Positions 37,955 through 47,557 of a stretch of DNA of 64,000 nucleotides are shown piece after piece. Each line of letters begins with the position of its first letter. Position 1 is the stretch's first letter. The notes under the pieces were generated by a model. It saw only the letters and a list, made by a program, of their open reading frames with translations, did no database searches and was not told where the DNA came from. The stretch comes from Macrophomina tecta (Eukaryota; Ascomycota; Dothideomycetes; Botryosphaeriales; Botryosphaeriaceae), in NCBI GenBank assembly GCA_024180945.1, contig JAKSGN010000036.1:248001-312000 (forward strand), written 5' to 3'. Made by a program: the position numbers and the translations under genes.

Positions 37955-37962
37955 GAAATTTC
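37955..37962. promoter_or_regulatory. Heat-shock element-like motif upstream of hsp88
   Basis: GAAATTTC forms the head-to-head pair nGAAnnTTCn, with a third imperfect unit directly after it (TAG), about 200 bp before the Hsp88 start codon. HSF binding would fit a chaperone gene. One partial element only, so tentative. Confidence 0.45.
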
Positions 37963-38163
37963 TAGTCCGCCCCAGAACGCTCTCTCAGTTTTCAGCCTTG
38001 CCTCGCGCAGCCACACCACCTCTTCGCTTTCCGCCCGGCCCCTGCCTCGCGTATAAACATCCAGCCCGACGCGCTCCTTTGTTTCGAAAAGTTTGCCGCG
38101 CCGCTCACACGCACCTGCCTACCCTCTCGCTCACCCGCAATACCACCCGAGTGACGCAACACC

Positions 38164-40707
38164 ATGTCTGTTGTCGGAGTTGATCTGGGGACGGCCAACA
38201 CGGTCATCGCCGTTGCGCGCAACCGTGGTGTCGATGTGGTATGTCTGCGCCCTTGCCCGCCCCCGGGCGGAGCCCACGCTGACGCTGTGTTGTTGTGCAG
38301 GTCACCAACGAGGTTTCCAACCGCTCCACGCCGTGAGTGCCCCCCACCGCCGCCTGCGCCCGCTGCCCCTCCCCCGCCATCCGCACGACGGCACACTGAC
38401 ACCGTACAGCACCCTTGTTGGCTTCGGTCCCAAGAGCAGATACCTCGGCGAGGCCGCGAAGACGCAGGAGATCTCCAACCTCAAGAACACTGTTGGCAGT
38501 CTGCCGCGTCTCGCGGGCCGCAGCCTGAGCGACCCTGATGTCGCCATCGAGCAGGAGTACGTCTCCGCTCCCCTGGTTGACATCGACGGTCAGGTCGGCG
38601 CCGAGGTCACCTACTTGGGCAAGAAGGAGCAGTTTACCGCTACCCAGCTGGTGGCCATGTACCTCACCAAGATCAAGCAGACCGCCTCTGCGGAGCTGAA
38701 GCTTCCCGTCTCCGACGTCGTCATCAGCTGCCCTGCTTGGTTCACTGATGCCCAGCGCCGCTCCATCATCGACGCTGCCGAGGTCGCCGGCCTCAAGACC
38801 CTCCGTCTCATGAACGACACCACCGCAACTGCGCTGGGCTACGGTATCACCAAGCTCGATCTCCCCGGTCCCGAGGAGAAGCCGAGGCGCGTTGCCTTCG
38901 TCGACATTGGCCACAGCAACTACACCTGCTCCATCGTCGAGTTTAAGAAGGGCGAGCTGACTGTCAAGTCGACCGCCTACGACCGTCACTTTGGCGGTCG
39001 CAACTTCGACAAGGCCATTGTCGACCACTTCATCGCCGAGTTCAAGGAGAAGTTCAAGATTGACATCAACGAGAACGGCAAGGCCAAGGTCCGCCTGGCG
39101 GCAGCTTGCGAGAAGCTCAAGAAGGTCCTGTCCGCCAACGCCGGTGCTCCCATTAGCGTCGAGTCGATCATGAACGACGTTGACGTGCGTGGTTTCCTCA
39201 AGCGTGAGGAGCTCGAGGAGCTTGTTCAGCCCCTGCTCGAGCGCATCAGCAAGCCTCTCGAGCAGGCTCTTGCCGAGGCCAAGCTGAAGCCCGAGGACAT
39301 CGACTCGATTGAGATGGTCGGTGGCTGCACTCGTGTCCCCGCCATCAAGAATGCCGTCCAGAACTTCTTCGGCAAGCAGCTGTCCTTCACCTTGAACGCT
39401 GATGAGGCCATTGCCCGCGGTGCCGCCTTCAGCTGCGCCATTCTCTCGCCTGTCTTCCGCGTCCGTGACTTCTCCGTTCACGACATCGTCAACTACCCCA
39501 TCGAGTTCACCTGGGAGAAGTCTCCTGACATTCCTGACGAGGACACCAGCCTCACCGTCTTCAACCGCGGCAACACCATGCCCTCGACTAAGATCCTCAC
39601 TTTCTACAGAAAGCAGCCTTTCGACCTGGAGGCCAGATACGCCAAGCCCGAGATGCTGCCCGGCAAGATGAACCCGTGGATCGGCCGCTTCTCCGTCAAG
39701 GGCGTCAAGGCGGATGCCAAGGACGACTTCATGATCTGCAAGCTCAAGGCTCGCCTGAACCTGCACGGCGTCCTTAACCTGGAACAGGGTTACTACGTCG
39801 AGGACAAGGAGGTGGAAGAGCCCATCCCCGAGGAGAAGAAGGATGAGAATGTGAGTGACCCATTTGCTTATATCGAAGGCGATCCTCCAGACAATGCACC
39901 AGAGAGGAGAGGATCTGTTCGAGCGAACGAAGCTCCTAACCTCCCGGAGGCCAAGAGAGCCAAGCATTCTGCCACTTCATTTTCATCAAACGAGACATCC
40001 ATAGAAACTCTTCCACTGACAGATCATCAGGCTATGGACGTCGATGCCAACGGCAGTTCAGATGCGAAGCCCAAGACTCGCAAGGTTAAGAAGCAGGTTC
40101 GCATGGGCGATCTTCCTCTCTCTTCCGGCACCGCGTCTCTGGACCAGGCTGCCAAAGAGGCTGCTGCTGAGCGCGAGGCCGCCATGATCATGGAGGACAA
40201 GCTTGTTGCCGACACCGAGAACGTCAAGAACGAGCTCGAGGGCTACATCTACGAGCTCCGCGGCAAGCTTGAGGAGCAATACGCCGATTTCGCCAGCGAT
40301 GCGGAGAAGGAGAAGGTCAGGGCTAAGCTCGAGGCTTGCGAGGTAAGTTTGGTAAATTCAATGTATTGTTTGGTTTAGACTAACAAGGGTGACAGGATTG
40401 GCTCTACGAGGAGGGCGAAGATACTACCAAGGCCGTCTACGTCTCCAAGATTGAGGAGATCCGCGCCGTTGCTGGCCCAATCGTCCAGCGTTACAACGAC
40501 AAGCTCGAGGAAGAACGCCAGGCCAAGCTCAAGGTTGAGGAGGAAGCCGCAGCTGCCAGGCGGGCGGAAGAGGAGGCTAAGAGGAAGGCCGAAGAGGAGA
40601 AGAAGAAGGCCGAGGAAGAGGCCAAGGCAGCACAACAGGCCGAGTCCAAGGACGCCGAGATGGCGGATGCTGACAAGCCCGCCGAGGACGATGCTGGCAA
40701 GCAGTAA
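38164..40707 (+). CDS. hsp88: Hsp110/Sse1-type chaperone Hsp88 (Hsp70 superfamily)
   Basis: Cytosolic nucleotide-exchange factor and holdase for Hsp70. Exons 38164-38238, 38301-38332, 38410-39850, 40031-40342 and 40396-40707, all in phase, give 723 residues. N-terminal ATPase: VGVDLGTANTVIAVARNRG, LMNDTTATALGYGI, FVDIGHSNYTCS, and EMVGGCTRVPAIKNAV. Hsp110 hallmarks are the divergent phosphate loops (DLGTAN, DIGHSN in place of DLGGGT), the extended acidic linker in the substrate domain (VEEPIPEEKKDEN) and a long C-terminal helical, Lys/Glu-rich region; the EEVD tail of canonical Hsp70 is absent. Two GC-rich introns interrupt the first 40 codons. Intron 3 (180 nt) is a multiple of three and has no stop, so its retention would add 60 residues. 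Confidence 0.95.
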
Positions 40708-41584
40708 AAAAGTTCAAAAGTAGGCCATGGTCGTTGGTTTGGTATGATGCATGAGGGAATGATGTATTACTGGGTCGTTGGGGGAATTGATGATTATTTC
40801 CTCTGTTCTTTTTTCCTACTTTTCCAGGTTCTTGACATGGCTGCTTTTAGGATCGATGCGCTGATCGGACATGGTATGGGTTTTACGATAGATCGCTCTG
40901 ATAGAGACATTGATGGGTCAAATTCACGAATTAATACCGTTGACGTTTGTGATTTAGGACAAATGGTTTCTTAATTGAGTATCTTGTGCTCCTGGTGCGT
41001 TGAGTGACGGATTACTGAGCTTTGATACCCAAAAATATCATACACGTACATCAAGACGAACGCCCCCAGTCCCAATTTTCATGAGTACACTCAAGACGTA
41101 GAACCATCTTCCCTGTATAAGTCATACCACTGTGTGTGACCAAGAAGCCTTTGATGGCTCAGTTCGAGCACCATCGCATCACCTCGCCTGCGCTCCACCC
41201 TTGGGTCAGAGGAAAACTTTTGAAAAGAGAGAACCCACAGCAGCGTCATACCCCTCCTCCCTTTTGACGTCATGCTCCACAACCCCTCCCTGACCTCACC
41301 GATATCTACAGGTCCCCCTCTGAGAGACGCTACCATCGACCCTTGCGGCGCCCCTCCAGATATCGCCGATACACGTAATTAACGCAGAATCGCACCCGGC
41401 CAACCACTTTTCTCCTCAGGTCCCAGCGGTGATCGGCCCGGTGGTCGAGGCTTTTCCGCAGTTCTCCCGCGCCCGGCCCGAAACACCAAACCAGAACGGA
41501 AAAAAAAAAAATTCTTCTTAACGCCTCCACAACACTGATCCTCCCACTGCCTTCAGGAGTGCCGGGAGTATTTCTCTCGCGAGC

Positions 41585-41588
41585 AAAA
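41585..41588 (-). terminator. Pol III T-tract terminator of tRNA-Arg
   Basis: Four A on the plus strand read as TTTT just after the tRNA 3' end on the minus strand, the usual RNA polymerase III stop. Confidence 0.65.
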
Positions 41589-41592
41589 GAAC

Positions 41593-41664
41593 TGACCACA
41601 CCAGGGGTCGAACCTGGAATCTCTTGATTCGTAGTCAAGCGCCTTGCCATTGGGCCATGCGGCC
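41593..41664 (-). tRNA. tRNA-Arg (anticodon ACG), no intron
   Basis: 72 nt including the discriminator base A. The acceptor stem pairs GGCCGCA with TGTGGTC using two G-U pairs. The anticodon arm is CTTGA-CTACGAA-TCAAG with ACG at positions 34-36 (decodes CGU, and CGC/CGA after inosine modification). The T-arm has the GGTTCGACCCC type sequence that also serves as the B box. CCA is not encoded, as usual in eukaryotes. Confidence 0.93.
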
Positions 41665-43163
41665 GGTTGTATGACTCCTGGAGGATGGAATCGTGGTTGG
41701 AAACCGGGAGTTGTTCTTGGAAGAGGGTTCGCATGTTGATGTTTTGTTTGGAGAAGTGTGGCATTTGAGTGGTAAGAGGAAGGATTGAGACTGTGGGGTT
41801 GGAGGTCGCATGTATTGGTTATTGGTCTTTGGAATGGGGAGGCGGATGCGGAGTGCTAGTGTTGTTGCGCGCGCGGTTTCGGTGTGCGTAATGGCAAGGA
41901 CTACACAGAATGGGTGCGGGAGGTTCGAGCGGATGTTGAAAGAACGGAGAGTCAAATGCCACGCTGGGTGGTGTGACGTTGGAGGGCGGGCAGTGGGCGG
42001 AGTAGCGGTGGCCGCAGATGTGAATTTGCGGGCGGGACTTCATGCTGTGATACGACGCTTCCAACTGCACGCATAAAGCTCTTCTTTGTATTGAAGGAAG
42101 CTCTACTGTCGCGGAGGTCTGAAAGGGTGCGGATGAATGCATTGGAACGAGAGCGAGGTCGCGGCCTCCTCGTGTATAATCGGTCTCACAGGGTCCAGCA
42201 TCCGCATGCCGGGGTTTGGCTACTTCTAAAGAAGATTACAAACCACATCAAGTTGCAAAAGCGACTGAGCCTTGGGATTGCTGGAAAATTGGGGCACATA
42301 GCTTGAGGCTTCTATAATGTAGAAAGGGATGGAAGTAATGAGTTCCTGGTGGCAGAAGCCCGCTGACACTTTTACCTGCGTGCCTGCTTAGTTGCCGAGT
42401 CCTCGAGTGGGCTGGCAAGGAAGTACTGTAGGAGCGGTGTGCGCCAAGGTCGTTCGAAGTTGGCGCCTCAAGCCCTATGTTTTGGCAGCATGTGATTCGA
42501 TGTACACCGTAGCACGACGTGCTCATAGCGACACAAACAGTGAAAGTGTCTGTCACAAAGTGATACTTTGAACGCTTCCAGGTGGTAGCTTGGCTGCTTT
42601 CAACCTAGTTTGCTGATGTACAGGAACTGACCGAAAACATGACCAGTAACAATGTTTCTCATGCATACCTGTCAGCAGCGGTGTTCTTACCAGGCTGACC
42701 GCGATGGTTGTAACAGCTTGTACCGCACTTGAATGCCGGCGAAGGGCTATTGCTCCAAGGTGACGCGCCCAACTGATGCCCTGGTGAATACAGACTAACT
42801 GGACCGGCAACGTATTTCCCAAACCTACATTGAAATGTTCAGTGGTAGAAGCTTGTATAACGACGTTAACACAAATTTGTTCGCGCTACGCTGTTTTGAC
42901 TGGTCTCGCCCTTGGATTCTGTTGCCTTGTGGCCAGTTTTGGACAGCATATGGTTCCCTGCGGACGCCTCTTATATCGAAACCGACCTAATCTTACACAA
43001 TTTAGCTCTTCATACGGCCTTGAAGTGTTCTTGGGACATTGGTTGTTCTGATCCTGTTGCTTGTATATGGTCAGCCATCTGTTTCCAATAAGGGCCGACC
43101 GTCTCCAGTCTCACCGGAGATCTTTTTGACTGTTTTCACATCCTTGTACGTCAATTGCTCTTC

Positions 43164-45479
43164 ATGGATCTATCAAGCTCTCCAGTTTCCTCTGCAAACA
43201 CTCTCAACGGTCCAGATGATAGCATACTTGAGTCATTGCCACCTTTGTTTAGGGTCGAAGCGAGGAGGCGTGGCATCTCACCGGAATCATCAAGGCGCAC
43301 TCAGGACGTGGAAACAGAGTACAACCCTCAGTTTCTTCTTTCAACATCAACTTTCGGGATCCAAAAACCACACCCCTACCAAGATTGGCCTGGGTCCAGA
43401 AGCGCGAGCAGAACAGGATACAACCTCTTAGAGACAGACCAGATCACCTGGCGGCTTTGCTGGCAGATGGTCTGCGTCAAATTCGGATCATCATGGGGTT
43501 GGGAGATTGGTGGTATATCTCTCAGTATCAGTTGCATGATAGGCATTCTCTCCACCCTGCCCTACCTTGAAAACCACCCCCTCTCCGAGTGGCAGCTTCT
43601 TCTGGCACCAAACACGATGATTTCAACCTTCATCACCGTTACGAAGACTTCAATGCTCCTCACCATTGCCGAAGGAATCAGTAAGATAAGGTGATCATAT
43701 TTCCAGGAGAGGGTACACTCAGTCGCGGAATTGCAGGACTTTGACGAAGCTAGTCGAGGTCCGTTGGGGTCACTCATGTTCCTTTTCTGCGCTAAGAGGT
43801 GGGCCCTCGTCGCCTCGCTCGGCGCATTCATCATGATTGCAGCTCTGACGATGGATCCTTTAGGTCAGCATATTGTTTAATTTGAAACTAAGTACGTTGG
43901 TCGATACCATGGGCCATATGGCACGATTCCTGTTGCCGATACCTACAGCCCTGCAGATTCCTACGGTGATTTGACCCCGCATCGGACTGGCCCTTACTCT
44001 AGACGATGCGGAAGCTAACAAATATCACTTCAGGAGACTCTGACTATGCTTCTTACGGATCAGTTGACTAGGAGCTGGGAGGCGCCATTATCAATGGCAT
44101 GTATAAGTTCAGCTCTCAACTCCCGATTTCCTGCCCCACAGGCAACTGCACCTGGCCAAAATTATGTACTCCCGCTTTGTGCAGGGCTTGCGAGGATGTA
44201 ACAAGGCAAACTACTGTTTCCAGTTGCTCCATGAATGCCTGTGTCAGTTGGGAGAGTCCTTTGAACTTGGCCAACAGTCTCCAGTGTACGACCGATATGA
44301 CTAATGGCGTTGCTACATCTAGCTGCAAAGAGTAGCCGCCATGCAACTACACTAATAATCCATTCTTGAGCGTTAACATTACCTACCAAACTCCAAGCAA
44401 TGCCCTGTTCAACGGAAGCAGTTGTACCTACGAGATCTTGCATCCAAACCCACCTTCCTCGAACACAACACTGTCCAGGGGTGATTGCTCGGATACTTTT
44501 ATTTCAACAAAATCGAATACTGGAAACGAAACAGACGCCAAGGCATACAGGAGACTTCCAATGATCCTTCCGTCTTCGTACAATTCCAGAACATCTCGAA
44601 CATAGCTCTCATAACAGCGGTCAACGCGGTCCCTGAGGAATCGCAATTCAAGATTGACGGTTGTCCGGAGCAGCAGTCCATGCTCCTCACCTCTTGCCGC
44701 GTCGACTGGTGTGTTAAAGTTTACGATCACGTGGAAATGGTAAGGACAGAAAAAAATCCGAACATGCTAAAGCTTACACAGATCCAGTTCAACGGAACTC
44801 TTCAACCATACGATGTGGAGAATTTTCATTTGGATTACGACCATGACGGTTCCATGGCCGAGAAAGCCCATCAGAACTTCTATCAGGACTATGTTCTTGC
44901 GCCGGCTAACAAGACCATGGAGCTACCGAATGGCCCCATCTTCCAAATCAATAGCCAAAGCCTGGAACTCATCTATGACCTCCTTGCTGAGCTTTACGAC
45001 GCATCGGATGAAGAAGAAGACTATTATTTACCATCCTCCAAATCTATGATCTTGCAGACTTTATATCACCGGAAGAATGTCGCCGAGTATTGTCGCAAAT
45101 CGTGGACGCGATAACATATCACGTCCGGAACGGGCCCAACTCCACTCAGGTACACGGTACGGCGTCTTATCCGGAGGCCTACGTCGTAGTCCGCTGGCGT
45201 TGGTTCATCCTCCCCGCCTTACTTGTCCCTCTGAGTACGATATTCTTCGCTTTGACTGTGTGGGACAGCCGCACCAAGAATGGAGGGCCACCACTTTGGA
45301 AGTCAAAGGTCCTACCATATCTGTTCCACGGACTCGACAGATGGTCGGAAGAAGAGTTGAACTTCTCGGGGAAAGAGGGAATGGAAGTCATGGCAGAGAA
45401 AATCCACGCGCGGATAATGCGGAATCAGGAGTGTGTGAGGAAGTTTGTCCGGATCGAGAAGCGAGAGGGACGCGGCTAA
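43164..45479 (+). pseudogene. DUF3176-family membrane protein, disrupted
   Basis: Reads MDLSSSPVSSANTLNGPDD at 43164 and shows the DUF3176 layout: an N-terminal membrane pair (WEIGGISLSISCMIGILS, NTMISTFITVTKTSML), FDEASRGPLGSL, SCPTGNCTW in the cysteine-rich ectodomain, and the terminal membrane block YVVVRWRWFILPALLVPLST with PLWKSKVLPYLFHG. It is broken by in-frame stops at 43692 (expected Trp in KIRWSYF), 43878 (expected Gln), 44069 and 44333, and by frame changes near 44500-44560 and 45085-45095. One intron (about 43974-44035, branch GCTAAC) is still recognisable. DUF3176 proteins are fungus-specific and of unknown function. Splicing cannot remove all the lesions, so a functional product is unlikely. 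Confidence 0.82.
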
Positions 45480-45977
45480 CGATTGCTTCCCTGTCTATCC
45501 TGTTTTTAACTAGTGGCTTAGTGAAGGTTCGGCCCAAGAGGGCCTACAAGGGACTGTCACCCATGAAAGTTTGAGGGTTAAATCTTCGCCAGGCACTTCG
45601 CTGCAGCGGGCATCAGAGTTTTAGGAAACGTTGTTATGAATCGTTTATAGGTTTGACCCCGGTATAGCCTCTGCCGTTTGTAGTTGCCGGTCTGGAATCC
45701 GCTTCCTTGCGTCTAAAACAAAAAAGGTTAACAAGCGGTGTTAAAAAAAAAAATGAGACTTGAGAGCTTACGACTAACAAGAACTTGGGAAGGCTTGAGA
45801 GAGCATTTGCAATCTATTTGTATTGAACAAGGTAGTAAGCCTAATTATAGATTTCGAATTTCGTAATCTCCAATGGGGCATCGCAGCTGATATAAAACTC
45901 TCTCAACTGCTCAGTCTATGTCAAATATGATTCACAATTGAGTACCTTCTAGCATTCCTTTCTGACCTGGAAACAAA
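45480..45977. other. AT-rich intergenic, promoter of secreted-protein gene
   Basis: Clearly AT-rich compared with both neighbours. It contains a T/A homopolymer stretch near 45743 and, near its right end, a CCAAT/TATA pair listed separately. Confidence 0.6.
45870..45897 (+). promoter_or_regulatory. CCAAT box and TATA box of the secreted-protein gene
   Basis: CCAAT at 45870-45874 and TATAAAA at 45891-45897, the latter 81 bp before the predicted ATG at 45978. The spacing suits a regulated TATA-type fungal promoter. Confidence 0.55.
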
Positions 45978-46822
45978 ATGCTGACTTTTGGTACGATGCA
46001 CGGTGTAGATTAAAAGGACATGATATCTGCTAATGCAAAGCAGCCTATCTGCTTCCACTCTCTCTTCTCTTTGCACAACCGACGCCCGCTTCGCCGCTCA
46101 TCAACGACGGCGGCTCAGCGTTTTCCCCCTTGGAAAACACCGACCTCCGGCCCCTCAATAAGTTGACGAAACGGCAAGGAAATTCACCTTATTACACTCC
46201 AAACTACCAATTCATCTGTCTACAAAGCGGCAGCCCTTCCATAGCAGGTCGCTCGCAATGCGCCGGCCCCTACAACTACGTCGTCGCATGCGACGGAAAT
46301 TCAGCGCCAGGCACCACGAACAGCAACAACAACTACAACTACTACGGCACTTCGCCACAACCGCCGCCCAAGTGCCCGGACAACTACTTCTGCGAGGATG
46401 CCGACGCGCGGGGCACTGCGCGCATGAACGACCCTTCCACCTCCGCGCGCTGCCTGAAGCAGATGTACTCCGGGACGGTGAAGTGCCCCGGCGCCAGCTA
46501 CGATAGGCCGGGCCAGCAGACGGGCGACGCGTACTGCCTGGGGGGTCGGGGCAAGTCGTTCCACGCGCGGGTTGACACGAAAGGCACGCTGGGCAAGACG
46601 GGCATGTCGCTGGGCTTCGTGTTCAGCACCGACGGCGGCGCAAACTGGTACCCGTTCGGCGAGGGCAAGCTCGTGTCCGGCCTGTCCGAGTCAGAGAGCC
46701 TGCAGGTCTCGTTCGACGCGCCGAAGCTGGGCCAATATGTGTGCTTCAAGCCGCAGCTGCAGACGACGGCGGATGCGTTCGAGGCGGACGTGAAGGTGTT
46801 GATTGCGTATACTTCTGTGTGA
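45978..46822 (+). CDS. Small secreted cysteine-containing protein with Kex2-type propeptide
   Basis: Predicted from two exons: a 13-nt first exon 45978-45990 (ATG CTG ACT TTT G) and 46041-46822, joined in phase over a 50-bp GTACGA..AAAG intron; 264 residues. The join creates a signal peptide (MLTFAAYLLPLSLLFAQ), then a propeptide ending in KLTKR before QGNSPYYTP, a Kex2-like dibasic site. The mature part has nine cysteines (including CPDNYFCED) and an Asn/Tyr-rich stretch NSNNNYNYYG, with a C-terminal beta-rich portion (GMSLGFVFSTDGGANWYPFG). I cannot assign a family. Secreted cysteine-rich proteins of this size may be cell-wall or host-interaction proteins. Without the micro-exon there is no ATG in frame, which supports the model. 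Confidence 0.7.
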
Positions 46823-47557
46823 TGCGATCGTTGTCGAGGAGAGCGCTGGGGCTGCTAGGCCCTTTGAGATCGCTACGCTTCTGAGGTGGAGTTCGCGTTC
46901 GGAGTTTCGAGGACTGTTCTGTTTAAGAAATGGCCTGCGGCATGGCTTGAGGCTCGCGCATTCGTTTATCACAATCTGAGACTGCAGAGTGCCAGCCCGC
47001 AACAATGAGAGCTTATAAGTCTCCGGATATGGTAATATAAAAATTTCCCGAGCTTAACAGTGCACTTATTCCGAGACTGAGCGCATCTTGAGAAGTCCTC
47101 GCGGGGCTGACAGACCGCCACGTGACATAGGCAAGTGATGGATATCATACCAGCCACGAAGCCGATCACAATGCCAGTATTGCTAGCCTCGTCACTCGTA
47201 GACAGTGAGCTAGAAAGGAGACCCATTTGCGGCATGAAAAGATGAAATGACTCGGAGTGTGTAAAGAATGTGTGTCAGCACCAATGTTAGGTATTGTCCA
47301 TTGCTGGGAAGGCCGTGAGAGGTGTCAGGTACACTGCGAGCGCAGAGTCCTTACAAAAAGTTCGCAAGACTGTTTTTGGGACTTCTCAATTGAATTATCC
47401 TCTGAAAACAATTCAGTTCAAAGATACGGTTTTACTCCAACGGCGAGCTACATTCCAGCTCCCAAGAGGCCGGTGGAAGGCCAACCTCCGTATGCGCAGG
47501 AAAAGTCTCTGAACACCACTGCTATAAGTCAGAAACCCAATTCTACCGCCAAATCTC
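46823..47557. other. Convergent intergenic region
   Basis: 3' ends of the secreted-protein gene and of the IRC5-like gene face each other. No other feature seen. Confidence 0.6.

Larger units (their letters stand above)
36517..38163. other. Intergenic, divergent promoters of hydrolase and hsp88
   Basis: The left 900 bp is AT-rich, with an A-run at 36979-36995. The right 600 bp is GC-rich and leads into hsp88. A CRE-like palindrome and a heat-shock element are listed separately. No coding region is supported; the frame 37459-37755 has no domain. Confidence 0.55.
40708..43163. other. Intergenic around tRNA gene
   Basis: Contains the hsp88 3' UTR and a tRNA-Arg gene; otherwise no supported gene. 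Frames overlapping the tRNA (41330-41764 minus) have no domain. The part right of 42100 is AT-richer than the hsp88 side and leads into the DUF3176 pseudogene. Confidence 0.55.

Noticed and set aside
38204..39967. 587-codon frame antisense to hsp88
   Set aside because: No domain motifs; it mirrors the strongly biased codon usage of the highly expressed sense gene.
41330..41764. 144-codon frame overlapping the tRNA gene
   Set aside because: The tRNA structure is unambiguous and the protein has no motifs.
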